A stretch of DNA of 64,000 nucleotides from Actinoplanes palleronii (lineage in GTDB: Bacteria; Actinomycetota; Actinomycetes; Mycobacteriales; Micromonosporaceae): positions 62,001 to 126,000 of the forward strand of contig NZ_BOMS01000014.1 of the NCBI RefSeq assembly GCF_016862315.1, given 5' to 3'. A model generated the notes under the pieces. It did not search any database and was not told where the DNA came from. It saw nothing but the letters and a program-made list of their open reading frames with translations. The position numbers and the translations under genes are program-made. Positions 34,581 through 44,578 of this stretch are shown here, one piece after another. How positions within the stretch are numbered: the stretch's first letter is position 1; each line of letters opens with the position of its first letter.

Positions 34581-34907
34581 TCAGCCCTCGAAGACGCCGG
34601 CGTCGACGAGACGCTTCTCGGCGCCGTCCCAGCCGTGCTCCGGGTTGGTGCTGTGCAGGGCCTGCAGCTCGGCGCGGACCTTGGCGCCGTGCCCGGCGGC
34701 GGCCAGCACGCGGATCTCCTCGACGAACGCGTCCGAGGTGGTCTGCAGGTGCGTGGTCTTGCCGTTGGTCAGGTTGCGCACGTACGCGAAGCGGCCGTTG
34801 GCGAGCGGGATGAGGTACTTGTACTCACCGAGCACGCTGAGGGCGCCACCGGTGCTCTGGCCGGCGCGGACTGATGCGCGGGCGGTCTTCGAGGTGTTGC
34901 TCGCCAC
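34581..34907 (-). CDS. Conserved hypothetical small protein
   Basis: A 108-residue protein. GTG at 34907 has AAGGAG 7 nt upstream, a strong translation signal. Residues 1-30 are Ser/Ala/Thr-rich and probably flexible; the rest has EYKYLIPLANGRFAYVRNLTNGKTTHLQTT and a C-terminal helix. No catalytic motif or membrane segment is visible. I do not recognise the family. It ends at the shared terminator. Confidence 0.65.
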   Translation of the reverse strand: MASNTSKTARASVRAGQSTGGALSVLGEYKYLIPLANGRFAYVRNLTNGKTTHLQTTSDAFVEEIRVLAAAGHGAKVRAELQALHSTNPEHGWDGAEKRLVDAGVFEG

Positions 34908-35150
34908 GGCGGTACTCCTTGGAGGTATTGCATGAGCAGAGAAAAGGCCGTGGCAACGATACACGACGGGCGGTGAACCGTGCCGTCGGAGCAGGTACAC
35001 GCGTTGGACTCGGTGTGCCACTACGGCTGGTCCCACAGTCGATGTTGCGGATTCTCTGGCGCACCATCCGTAGCAACCGGCATCATGGGACACGATCAAC
35101 CGCGGTCGAGGTCGTAGGGGAAGACGCACCTCGGTCTCCGGGAGGTCACC

Positions 35151-35642
35151 GTGCCAACGTGTGGCGTCGTATACGTCCACTCAACCCCGCTCGCCGTGTG
35201 CCAACACGTCGAATGGGCGATAGCGCGCGTCCTGACCGCGCCGGTCAATCTGCAATGGACCGTGCAGCCGGTCGATCCGAGCATGCGCCGAGCCGAGTGC
35301 AGCTGGACCGGGCGGGCGGGAACGGGCGCCGAGCTGGCTGCTGCCCTACGGCAGTGGTCCATGATCCGTTTTGAGGTGACCGAGGAACCGAGTCCCGGGC
35401 TCGACGGCGAGCGGTTCATGCACGTGCCCGGCCGTGGGTTGTTCCACGGCACGATGGGCGCGTCCGGCGACATCCAGGTCGGCGAGGACCGGCTGCGCGC
35501 CATCATGGCGCAGGCCAGAGCTCCCGAGGCGTTGGCGCACGCCCTGGAGAAGGCGCTCGGCACGGCGTGGGACGCCGAGCTGGAGCCGTACCGGTACGCC
35601 GGCGACGGCGCACCGGTCACGCTGCTCACTCGTGTCGGGTAG
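35151..35642 (+). CDS. DUF3145 family protein
   Basis: A 163-residue protein matching the actinobacterial DUF3145 family by its start (TCGVVYVHSTPLAVCQHVEWA) and GLFHGTMGASGDIQVGEDRLRAI. GTG at 35151 has GGAGG 5 nt upstream. The function of the family is not established. It is followed 37 bp later by the GH3 lipoprotein gene on the same strand, possibly co-transcribed. Confidence 0.85.
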   Translation: MPTCGVVYVHSTPLAVCQHVEWAIARVLTAPVNLQWTVQPVDPSMRRAECSWTGRAGTGAELAAALRQWSMIRFEVTEEPSPGLDGERFMHVPGRGLFHGTMGASGDIQVGEDRLRAIMAQARAPEALAHALEKALGTAWDAELEPYRYAGDGAPVTLLTRVG

Positions 35643-35679
35643 GGGGATCGCGTGGCGGGAGTTTCCGCGACCTGATTCG

Positions 35680-37425
35680 ATGACGGGCGTGAAAAAAGTG
35701 TCCCGTGTCGCCTTTGTCGCCCCGCTCCTCCTCGTCCTAGGAGCGTGCGGGGACGATGCCACGCCGCAGGGCGCTCCACCGAGTGCCGGCCCGGCCTCCG
35801 CGTCGGTGCCCGCGCCCGCGCCGGAGTCCGCGTCCGCCTCCACGCCACCGGCCGACCCGGCCGCGCGGGCGGCGGAGACCGTCGCCCGGCTCAGCGACGA
35901 GGACCTGGCCGGTCAGGTGCTGATCCCGTACGCCTACGGGGGCTCGGCCACCCAGGTGGACGCCGGCGCGATCGCCGGGAACCGGTCCCTCGCGGGCGTG
36001 GACACCCCGGCCCAGATGATCGCCAAGTACCGGCTGGGCGGCCTGATCCTGGTCTCCTTCACCCAGCAGGACCCGACCGGCAAGACCAACCCGACGTCGA
36101 ACGTGGAGGACCCGAAACAGGTCCGGGCGCTCACCGCCGGGCTGCAGGAAGCGGCGCGGCAGCTGCCCGCCGCCGCGCCGCTGATGATCGGCACCGACCA
36201 GGAGTACGGCATCGTGACCCGGATCACCGACGGCGTCACGCTGCTGCCGTCGGCGATCGCGGTCGGCGCCGCTGCCCAGCCGGTGCTGACCGAGGCGGCC
36301 TGGCACGCGGCCGGCCGGGAGCTGGCCGCGATGGGTGTCACCGTCGACTTCGCGCCGGTCGCCGACACCCTCGGGGTGGCCGGCAGCTCGGTGATCGGGT
36401 CCCGGTCGTACGGCACCGACGCCAAGGCCAACGCCGGCCAGGTCGGCGCGGCTGTCCGTGGCCTGCAGGCGGCCGGGGTCTCGGCCGCCCTGAAGCACTT
36501 CCCCGGGCACGGGCACACCACCGGTGACAGCCACGAGGAGCTGCCCGCGATCAAGCAGAGCCTGGCCGCCTGGAAGGCGCAGGACCTGCCGCCGTTCCAG
36601 TCCGGGGTGCAGGCCGGCGCGGGCGTGGTGATGTCCGGCCACCTGGACCTGCAGGCGGTGGACAAGGGCACGGCGGCCACGTTCTCCCACAAGATCATGA
36701 CGGACGTGCTGCGCGGCCAGCTCAAGTTCACCGGGGTGGCGATCACCGACGCGATGAACATGGCGCCGGCCAAGAAGTGGCCGGCCGGTGAGGCCGCGGT
36801 CCGGGCCCTGAACGCGGGCAACGACATGCTGCTGATGCCGCCGGACATCGGCGCGGCCCGGGACGGCATCCTGGCCGGGCTGAAGAGCGGCAGCCTGAAG
36901 CGTGAGCGGCTGGTCGAGGCGGTCACCCGGATCCTGACCCTGAAGTTCCGCACCGCGGCCACCCCGCAGCCGGAGCTGTCGGTGGTCGGCTCGGCGGAGA
37001 ACCAGCAGGCCGTCGCGGCGCTGGACGCCGCCTCGATCACGGTGCTCCGCGGGCGCTGCTCCGGTCCGCTGGTCACCGGTCCGGTCACGGTGACCGCCCC
37101 GTCGTCGCGCGGGCTGGCCCGGGCCACGCTGGTCAAGGCGCTGCAGGACGCCGGGGTCGCGGTGCAGGCGGCGGGCGGCGCGGAGATCCGGCTGGTCGGG
37201 TACGGCGACAAACCGGTCGACCTGTCCCCGGACGCCGCGGTGACCGTGATGATGGACCTGCCGGGGCTGCTGGCCTACGCGAAGTCGCCGACGCTGCTGG
37301 CGACGTACTCGTCGAGCAAGCTGTCGCTGACCGCGCTGGCGGCGGTGATCGCCGGCAAGGCCACCGCGCCGGGCAAGTCACCGATCGCGGTCGCCGGGCT
37401 GCCCCGGAGCGCCTGCGCCAAGTGA
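35680..37425 (+). CDS. GH3 beta-N-acetylhexosaminidase-like lipoprotein (NagZ type)
   Basis: A lipoprotein of about 581 residues. The signal peptide ends LLLVLGAC, so the cysteine near residue 24 should be lipidated; a Pro/Ser/Ala-rich linker follows. The catalytic domain contains DQEYGIVTRI, DFAPVADTLG and KHFPGHGHTTGDSHEELP, the last being the NagZ-type histidine/aspartate loop. These enzymes remove N-acetylglucosamine from cell-wall fragments. The C-terminal 150 residues are a separate module typical of secreted GH3 proteins. ATG at 35680 or GTG at 35689 may start translation. Confidence 0.86.
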   Translation: MTGVKKVSRVAFVAPLLLVLGACGDDATPQGAPPSAGPASASVPAPAPESASASTPPADPAARAAETVARLSDEDLAGQVLIPYAYGGSATQVDAGAIAGNRSLAGVDTPAQMIAKYRLGGLILVSFTQQDPTGKTNPTSNVEDPKQVRALTAGLQEAARQLPAAAPLMIGTDQEYGIVTRITDGVTLLPSAIAVGAAAQPVLTEAAWHAAGRELAAMGVTVDFAPVADTLGVAGSSVIGSRSYGTDAKANAGQVGAAVRGLQAAGVSAALKHFPGHGHTTGDSHEELPAIKQSLAAWKAQDLPPFQSGVQAGAGVVMSGHLDLQAVDKGTAATFSHKIMTDVLRGQLKFTGVAITDAMNMAPAKKWPAGEAAVRALNAGNDMLLMPPDIGAARDGILAGLKSGSLKRERLVEAVTRILTLKFRTAATPQPELSVVGSAENQQAVAALDAASITVLRGRCSGPLVTGPVTVTAPSSRGLARATLVKALQDAGVAVQAAGGAEIRLVGYGDKPVDLSPDAAVTVMMDLPGLLAYAKSPTLLATYSSSKLSLTALAAVIAGKATAPGKSPIAVAGLPRSACAK

Positions 37426-37446
37426 GGCGGGCCGTGTGAGTCGTGC

Positions 37447-37494
37447 CACATGAAGAGAGCCGCTCCCCGGCCGGGGAGCGGCTCTCTTCATGTG
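37447..37494. terminator. Bidirectional terminator, 48-nt perfect palindrome
   Basis: The sequence from 37447 to 37494 is a perfect palindrome centred at 37470/37471, with AGAGAGCCGCTCCCC and its complement in the stem. It lies 22 bp after the GH3 gene and 17 bp from the convergent fabF stop, so it ends both. Confidence 0.92.
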
Positions 37495-37510
37495 CGCGTG
37501 CGCGTACCCG

Positions 37511-38737
<1,227 letters not shown>

Positions 38738-38738
38738 G

Positions 38739-38981
38739 TCAGTGGTTCGCCTCGATGTAGGTGACCGCGTCACCGACGGTCTTCAGGTTCTGCACCTCGT
38801 TGTCCGGGATCTTGACGCCGAACTTCTCCTCGGCGGCCACCACGACCTCGACCATCGACAGCGAGTCGACGTCCAGGTCGTCGGTGAAGGACTTGCCCTC
38901 GGCGACGTCGTCCGGGTTCACCCCGGCGACCTCCTCGAGGATCTCGGCGAGGCCTGAGGTGATCTCTTCGCGAGTAGCCAT
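38739..38981 (-). CDS. acpP: Acyl carrier protein
   Basis: An 80-residue carrier protein. The phosphopantetheine site is S40 in DVDSLSMVEV. It is acidic, with the usual four-helix pattern, and carries the growing fatty acyl chain. It lies 65 bp after fabH and one base before fabF. Confidence 0.96.
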   Translation of the reverse strand: MATREEITSGLAEILEEVAGVNPDDVAEGKSFTDDLDVDSLSMVEVVVAAEEKFGVKIPDNEVQNLKTVGDAVTYIEANH

Positions 38982-39046
38982 TGTTTTTGTTTTTCCTCTC
39001 GAAACTGACGGGTAGAACGATGGAACAGAAGACGGACGGGTCGCCG

Positions 39047-39997
39047 CTACGGGCAGCGGACGACCTGGCCGGCGTAGGTGAGGCCACCGCCGAAGCCGAA
39101 CAGCAGCACCGGCGCCCCGGAGGGCACCTCGCGCCGCTCGACCAGCTTGGACAGGGCCAGCGGCACACTCGCCGCGGAGGTGTTGCCGGACTCGACCAGG
39201 TCCTTCGCGATGATCACGTCGGGGCCGAGGCCCAGCCGCTTCACGATGCCGTCGATGATCCGGGTGTTCGCCTGGTGCGGCACGAACGCGGCCAGCTCGG
39301 ACGGCTCGATGCCGGCCCGCTTGCAGGCCTCGAGCGCGAACGGGGCGAGCGCGGTGGTCGCCCAGCGGAAGACCGACTGGCCGTCCTGCTTGATGTACGG
39401 GTGCCAGCCCTCGATCCGCAGCACGTCGCCCCGCTCCGGCGCCGAGCCCCAGAGCACCGGGCCGACGCCGGCCTGCTCGCCGTCCGGCACCGCGGAGACC
39501 ACCGCGGCGCCCGCGCCGTCACCGAAGAGCACCGCGGTGGTGCGGTCCGACCAGTCGGTGATGTCGGAGAGCTTCTCCGCGCCGATCACCAGGGCGTGGC
39601 GGCTGGCGCCGGCCTTGATCGCGTGGTCGGCGCTGCCGAGCGCGTAGGAGAAGCCGGAGCAGGCGGTGTTCAGGTCGTACGCGGCCGGCGCGGCGATGCC
39701 GAGCTTGCTGGCGACCCGGGTGGCGACGTTCGGGCAGCGGTCGATCGACGAGCAGGTCGCGACGACCACCAGGTCGATGTCGGCGGCCGACAGTCCCGAG
39801 GTGGCGAGCGCCTTCTCGGCTGCGTAGGTGGCCATGTCGGCGACCGACTCACCGTCGGCGACGCGCCGCTCGGCGATGCCGACCCGGCTGCGGATCCACT
39901 CGTCGTTGGTGTCCAGATTCCGGGTCAGGTCTTCGTTGGTGACAACGCGCGAGGGCTGGTAATGGCCCATCGCGACGATGCGGGAACCCGCGGTCAT
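39047..39997 (-). CDS. fabH: Beta-ketoacyl-ACP synthase III
   Basis: A 316-residue initiation condensing enzyme. The catalytic triad is C113 (NTACSGF), the histidine in VPHQANTRI and the asparagine in ESGNTSAAS. It condenses a short acyl-CoA primer with malonyl-ACP; in actinobacteria primers are often branched. It lies 31 bp after fabD. Confidence 0.95.
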   Translation of the reverse strand: MTAGSRIVAMGHYQPSRVVTNEDLTRNLDTNDEWIRSRVGIAERRVADGESVADMATYAAEKALATSGLSAADIDLVVVATCSSIDRCPNVATRVASKLGIAAPAAYDLNTACSGFSYALGSADHAIKAGASRHALVIGAEKLSDITDWSDRTTAVLFGDGAGAAVVSAVPDGEQAGVGPVLWGSAPERGDVLRIEGWHPYIKQDGQSVFRWATTALAPFALEACKRAGIEPSELAAFVPHQANTRIIDGIVKRLGLGPDVIIAKDLVESGNTSAASVPLALSKLVERREVPSGAPVLLFGFGGGLTYAGQVVRCP

Positions 39998-40028
39998 GCT
40001 GTTCCTCCTTGGGTCGCGACGGCGCGCG

Positions 40029-40958
40029 TCAGAGCTGGGTCTTGCTGTGCCGGGCGATCAGATCGCGCGCGGCGGGCAGGTCGTCCGGGGTGTTCAGGGT
40101 GACGATCTCGGGTGCGCCGTCGCCCTTCAACTCCCGCTTGAGCAGGCCGGCCAGGGTGCCGGCCGGCGGCAGCTCGACGACCCCGGTGACACCGAGGTCC
40201 TTGAGTGTGCGCATGCACAGGTCCCACCGGACCGGCGCGGTGACCTGGCGGACCAGGCGGCCCACCATGGCCCGGCCGTCGGTCACCGCGGTCCCGTCCA
40301 GGTTCGACAACAGGATCCGGGCCGGGTCGGTCACGGCCACCCGCTCGGCAACCGAGGCCAGCGCGGTCTCGGCGGGCGCCATGAACGGCGTGTGGAACGC
40401 GCCGGCCACCGCCAGGGCGATCACCCGGGCCTTGGCCGGCGGTGCGGCCGCGAACTCGGCCAGCGCGCCGAGCGCACCGGCCGCGACGATCTGGCCCGCG
40501 CCGTTGCGGTTGGCCGCGTACAGCCCGTGCTTCTCGATGACGGCGACCACCTCGTCCGGGTCGCCGCCGAGCACGGCGGACATCCCGGTCGGCTCGAGCG
40601 CGCAGGCCGCGGCCATCTCCCGGCCGCGGACCCCGGCCAGCGTGATGGCGTCCTCGGCGGTCAGCACCCCGGCCGCGGCGGCGGCGCCCAGCTCACCCAC
40701 GCTGTGGCCGGCGATCACACCGGCCGCGTCGAGTGGCAGCTGCTCGGCGGCGAGCAGGGCGGCGGCGACCAGCAGCGGCTGGGTCCGGGCGGTGTCCTTG
40801 ATCTCCTCGGCTCCGGCGACGGTGCCGAGGTGCACGAGGTCGACCCCGGCGAGCGCGGACCACGCGGTGAGGCGGGCCTGGGCGCCGGGGAGTTCGAGCC
40901 AAGGGGTGAGGAAGCCGGGCTTCTGGGAACCCTGGCCGGGGGAGAGAACGGCGAGCAC
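40029..40958 (-). CDS. fabD: Malonyl-CoA:ACP transacylase
   Basis: A 309-residue transacylase. The nucleophile S86 lies in GHSVGE; the catalytic histidine is in AVAGAFHTPFMAP; the N-terminal MLAVLSPGQGSQ is typical. It loads malonate on ACP. GTG at 40958 starts the operon, with the FasR operator about 70 bp upstream. Confidence 0.94.
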   Translation of the reverse strand: MLAVLSPGQGSQKPGFLTPWLELPGAQARLTAWSALAGVDLVHLGTVAGAEEIKDTARTQPLLVAAALLAAEQLPLDAAGVIAGHSVGELGAAAAAGVLTAEDAITLAGVRGREMAAACALEPTGMSAVLGGDPDEVVAVIEKHGLYAANRNGAGQIVAAGALGALAEFAAAPPAKARVIALAVAGAFHTPFMAPAETALASVAERVAVTDPARILLSNLDGTAVTDGRAMVGRLVRQVTAPVRWDLCMRTLKDLGVTGVVELPPAGTLAGLLKRELKGDGAPEIVTLNTPDDLPAARDLIARHSKTQL

Positions 40959-41009
40959 GTCTTCGACTCTTCCGGATCGGGGGGTGTTCTGCGGGTGCTG
41001 GCCCCAACC

Positions 41010-41043
41010 AAACCCTACGACGAGCCTTGTAGGAACCCTACAA
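41010..41043. promoter_or_regulatory. Candidate FasR operator between fasR and fabD
   Basis: TTGTAGG-AAC-CCTACAA at 41027-41043 is a perfect 7-bp inverted repeat, and a further half-site ACCCTACG lies at about 41011-41018. It sits upstream of fabD and directly downstream of the fasR coding region. In streptomycetes the PucR-type regulator FasR activates the fab operon from this region; the specific site here is by inference. Confidence 0.55.
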
Positions 41044-41112
41044 AACAGGGGGGATCTTGTCCGGGTTGCGCACTATTTCGGGGTCTGGTCGTTAGTGCCG
41101 GGCTGCTGTGAT

Positions 41113-42321
41113 TCAGGTCGCAGGATCGAGTCTGCCGATACTCAGCGCCATCCGCAGGGCGAAGGCGTCCCGCCCGTCCAACGGGGTCATCCCGGTGACC
41201 TCGGCCACCCGACGCAGCCGGTAGCGGACGGTGTTCGGGTGCACGTAGAGCTCGCGGGCCGCACTCTCCAGTACCCCGCCGGCCGCGAAGAACGCGTCGA
41301 GGGTCTCCAGCAGTCCGCTGCCCGCCCGGGCCAGCGCGGCGTACACGTCGTTGCGGAGTTTGCGGCGGGCGTCCAGGTCGCCGGCCAGGGCCCGTTCCGG
41401 CAGCAGGTCGTCCGCCGCGACCGGGGTGGGCGCGCCCGGCCAGGCCGGCGCGGCGCGGAAGCCGGCCAGTGCGGCCCGGGCCGACTCGGTGGCCTGCTCC
41501 AGGGTCGGCACGGACGGGCCGACCACGATCGGCCCGTCGCCGAAGCTCGAGCTCAGCGCGGCCGCGGCGGCCACCGGGTCGGTCGCGCCGCCGACCACCG
41601 CGACCAGCCGGTCGCCGTGCACCCCGCCGATCACCTCGAGCCGGGCCCGCCGGGCGGCCCGGTAGACCGCGTGCAGCACGGCGGTGATGTCGCCGCCGGG
41701 GGAGCGGCCCACCACCACCACGACCGGCGGGGAGTCCACCCAGCCCAGCGCGGCCGCCCGGCTGGCCAGCACGTCCGAGGAGTCGCCGCGCAGCAGGGCG
41801 TCGACCAGCAGCGCCTGCAGCCGGGCGTCCCAGGCGCCGCGGGACTCGGCGGCCCGCGCGTAGACCCGGGCGGCGGAGAACGCGATCTCCCGGGAGAACC
41901 GCAGGATGGCCTGCAGCAGCAGGTCGCCCTCGCCCTTCGCGGCGAAGCCGGGCACCTCGGCCTCGGCCACGTCGATGGTCACCTTGATCAGCTGCACGGT
42001 CTGGGTCAGCGTGATCGCCCGGGCCAGGGCGCGGGGCGCGGCCGCGAACACCTCGTCGGAGATCTCCTGGGTGCTGGCTGCCACGGTGGCACCGGACCGC
42101 AGCCACTCCACAAGTGATCGGACACCGGCCTGTGCGACGAGCATCACCCAGGACCGCTGATCGGCCGGAAGCGCCCGGAACCACGGCAGCGTTTCGTCCA
42201 TCCGGGCCACCGCGGAGCTCGCGAGCGCGCCGGCGTGCTTCTCGATCCGGCGCAACGTCGCAGGTTGAAGCGGGTTTGCCGGGACCTCCGGCGAGGATTC
42301 GAGGATTCGGCTGTCCGCCAC
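41113..42321 (-). CDS. fasR: FasR-like PucR-family regulator of fatty acid synthesis
   Basis: A 402-residue PucR-type protein. The C-terminal helix-turn-helix is AARELYVHPNTVRYRLRRVAEVTGM (about 355-380), characteristic of HTH_30. The N-terminal 150 residues hold the RMDETLPWFRALPADQRSWV region seen in FasR. Its position directly upstream of fabD on the same strand matches FasR of Streptomyces, which activates fatty acid synthesis. It starts with ATG at 42321. Confidence 0.88.
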   Translation of the reverse strand: MADSRILESSPEVPANPLQPATLRRIEKHAGALASSAVARMDETLPWFRALPADQRSWVMLVAQAGVRSLVEWLRSGATVAASTQEISDEVFAAAPRALARAITLTQTVQLIKVTIDVAEAEVPGFAAKGEGDLLLQAILRFSREIAFSAARVYARAAESRGAWDARLQALLVDALLRGDSSDVLASRAAALGWVDSPPVVVVVGRSPGGDITAVLHAVYRAARRARLEVIGGVHGDRLVAVVGGATDPVAAAAALSSSFGDGPIVVGPSVPTLEQATESARAALAGFRAAPAWPGAPTPVAADDLLPERALAGDLDARRKLRNDVYAALARAGSGLLETLDAFFAAGGVLESAARELYVHPNTVRYRLRRVAEVTGMTPLDGRDAFALRMALSIGRLDPAT

Positions 42322-42556
42322 GCGCCCAGAGTGACACGCCGTCTTCGGCGGCTGCCAGCCGTGTCTGTTTTAGGGGGTTTTATAACATTTGTGACATGTA
42401 GCGGTGCGCCCTCGCCACGATTCCGGTCGGTGACCTGGCATCGTGTCGGACTAGTGCGGCCCGCCCGGCCTTCAACCCGGGCCCGGGCGTGCCGATGAAG
42501 AGACGGTGCCGAACAACCGATCGACAGCCGAACCCGCGGATCGAGGAGGCGAGATG

Positions 42557-42772
42557 ATGGACCGGGACGATGTGACACGTACCGAGATCGATGCCGTCCT
42601 TGAGGACCTGCCATCGGCGTCCGAAGAAGAACCGATCGTCGTGTCGGAGGAGCCGGGCCGTGTCGGCTGCCGTACCGAGCTGCGCGGCTGGGCCGGTGCT
42701 CACCTGCACGGTGCGGTGCGCCCGCGCCGCCGGGCCGCCGGTCGCGGCCGCCCTCCGGGCCGCTGGTGCTGA
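42557..42772 (+). CDS. Possible small acidic/basic peptide gene
   Basis: A 71-72-residue ORF. GGAGG at 42545-42549 is 7 nt before the second ATG (42557), a strong ribosome site. The first half is acidic (TEIDAVLEDLPSASEEEP); the second half is basic and Gly/Arg/Pro-rich, ending RPPGRWC. The two halves look like a leader and core, but there is no modifying enzyme nearby. I recognise no family, and a spurious ORF is possible. Confidence 0.35.
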   Translation: MDRDDVTRTEIDAVLEDLPSASEEEPIVVSEEPGRVGCRTELRGWAGAHLHGAVRPRRRAAGRGRPPGRWC

Positions 42773-42896
42773 CCGGCGCTCCGCGCGATTTTCTGGTACG
42801 ACGGGAAAGCCCACGCACACCTCGAACGGGTGAGTGGGAGGGGCGCCCCGGGCGCGTTTCGCGAGCCGGGGCGGTCCGAGTGACCACGGTGAACGG

Positions 42897-43502
42897 GTGG
42901 ACGACAAGAGACGGCTGATCCTGGACCAGGCGCTCGCCCTCGTGGACGAGCGCGGTCTGGCCGCCATGTCGATGCGGGCGGTCGCCGAGCGGGTCGGGCT
43001 CACCTCGATGGCGCTGTATCCGTACGTCGGAGGCAAGGACGCCTTGCTCGACGGTCTGGTGGATCTGCTGCACCTGGAGTTGGGCACCGCGGTCGGTGAC
43101 GATCTCGCGGACATCGAGTGGCCGGAGCGTCTGCGGGCCCTGGGCCGCGCGGTCCGGGCGCTCGCGCACGCCCATCCCAGCGCGTTCCCGCTGCTGCTGA
43201 ACCGTTCCGCGGCAGCGGCCTCGGCCTCCTGGGTGACCGCCGCCCTGCGCGGCATCCTGCACGACGCCGGGGTGGGTGACCGCGACGTGCCGCGGCTGGC
43301 CCGGATGATCTGTGCCTTCCTGCTCGGCTACACCACCGGTGAGGTCACCGGTGGCCTGCCGGTCGTGCTGTCACCCGGCGAGGGTGAGCCGGCCGGCGAG
43401 CCGTGGGAGCGCGACGGCGATCCGGCGGCCGGTCAGGCCGAGTTCGACGCCGACCTCGAGGACCTGGTGGGCCTGGTCGGGCGGACGGTGCGCGCCCGGT
43501 GA
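42897..43502 (+). CDS. TetR-family transcriptional regulator
   Basis: A 201-residue TetR protein. The N-terminal HTH is KRRLILDQALALVDERGLAAMSMRAVAERVGLTSMALYPYVGGKDAL. The C-terminal ligand domain (TetR_C type) lies in RALAHAHPSAFPLLLNR. GTG at 42897 is chosen because the HTH begins immediately; the ribosome site is weak. The target is unknown; the nearest genes are the small ORF upstream and the convergent exported protein. Confidence 0.83.
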   Translation: MDDKRRLILDQALALVDERGLAAMSMRAVAERVGLTSMALYPYVGGKDALLDGLVDLLHLELGTAVGDDLADIEWPERLRALGRAVRALAHAHPSAFPLLLNRSAAAASASWVTAALRGILHDAGVGDRDVPRLARMICAFLLGYTTGEVTGGLPVVLSPGEGEPAGEPWERDGDPAAGQAEFDADLEDLVGLVGRTVRAR

Positions 43503-43562
43503 GACGCCGACCGCCCCGGTCCCGGCGAGGCCGGTCACGGGGCGGTGCGGTGGTGCGGAGTC

Positions 43563-44273
43563 TCAGACCCGGCGACGGATCAGGAACGCCATGCCGGCCA
43601 GGCCGGTCAGGATGACCAGCAGGACCGCGCCGTTCAGCAGGATCAGCCGGCGCATCTGACCGAACAGCTCGGGCACCCCGGTGGCCGGGTCGAGCTGGTC
43701 GGCGCTCAGGTTCTCGCCGACGCCGCCGCCGATGCCGCCGTTGACCACGTCCGGCTTCGCCTTCAGCGGCACGCCGGACAGGCGCAGCGACTCGGACATC
43801 GAGAGCCGGCCGTAGAACCAGCCGTCCACCTTCTTGCTGCCCGGCCGGTGTGCCCGCGGACCGCCGACGGCCAGCGGATACAGCTCGTACGTCTGGTTGA
43901 CGGTCTCTTTGACCAGCAGCTTCACGGTGTACTTCGGGCCCAGCTTGGCGGCCTTCGGTGTCGTGGTCTGCGGTGTCGCCGAGGCCAGCCAGCCGACCTC
44001 GTCCATCAGCATCCGGAACAGTTTCGGATCCTCGGACTGCAGGACGGTGATCCCCTCAGCCGCCACGTTCTGCCCGGTGATCTGGACCGTGGTCGGCTGC
44101 GGTTTCGGCTTCGGCTTGACGGTCGGCCTCGTCGCCGACGCCGTGCCGATGCCGGTCTGCCCGGCGGGCGTGGCATGTGCCGCCGCCGGAGTCGTGCCGA
44201 GTGCCAAAACCGCCGCGATAGCCCATGCGCCGGCCGCCGTAGACACCCGTTTCATAGCTCGTCGAACCACCAT
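43563..44273 (-). CDS. Exported membrane-anchored hypothetical protein
   Basis: A 236-residue protein with a signal peptide (WAIAAVLALGTTPAAAHA), a Pro/Lys/Thr-rich linker, a mainly beta external region and one C-terminal membrane segment (ILLNGAVLLVILTGLAGMAFLI) followed by RRRV. ATG at 44273 has GGGAGG just upstream. The layout is that of a cell-surface protein anchored at its C-terminus. No family is recognised. Confidence 0.65.
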   Translation of the reverse strand: MVVRRAMKRVSTAAGAWAIAAVLALGTTPAAAHATPAGQTGIGTASATRPTVKPKPKPQPTTVQITGQNVAAEGITVLQSEDPKLFRMLMDEVGWLASATPQTTTPKAAKLGPKYTVKLLVKETVNQTYELYPLAVGGPRAHRPGSKKVDGWFYGRLSMSESLRLSGVPLKAKPDVVNGGIGGGVGENLSADQLDPATGVPELFGQMRRLILLNGAVLLVILTGLAGMAFLIRRRV

Positions 44274-44578
44274 CCGACCTCCCCCGCCCGTGGATGACAT
44301 GGTTGCGTGAACCGCTGCTCGTGCCCGGCGACGACCGGGACACGGCGGCGCCTCCAGCCTTCCCGAGCACCGGCCCGGCCGCATCTCGCAGCAGGGTGAA
44401 TTGGAGCCATGTGGGGGGACGTGCGCGGAGGGCGTTAGCCGCCGTTGATCAGCGGCCGAATATTAACGTGTCCCCGCAATCCGTGGGGGCGGCGGCCACC
44501 CATGTAGCGGACGGTCTCACCGCATTCGACGACCTGCTATGGCGGCAGGCCGTCGAATGCGGTAAAAGGGGTCGTACG
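44274..44578. other. Intergenic region between gltX and the exported protein gene
   Basis: About 305 bp without a convincing gene. It holds the gltX terminator (44519-44563) and presumably the promoter for the exported protein. No ORF with a ribosome site is seen. Confidence 0.5.
44519..44563 (-). terminator. gltX terminator
   Basis: A 13-bp outer stem (ACCGCATTCGACG with its complement), one mismatch, then an inner CCTGC/GCAGG stem and a 7-nt loop. It starts 16 bp after the gltX stop. Confidence 0.88.

Noticed and set aside
42591-42833. Forward ORF with Cys/Thr-rich end as an independent gene
   Set aside because: It starts inside the better supported ORF, has no ribosome site and an Arg-rich first half; kept only as a finding.
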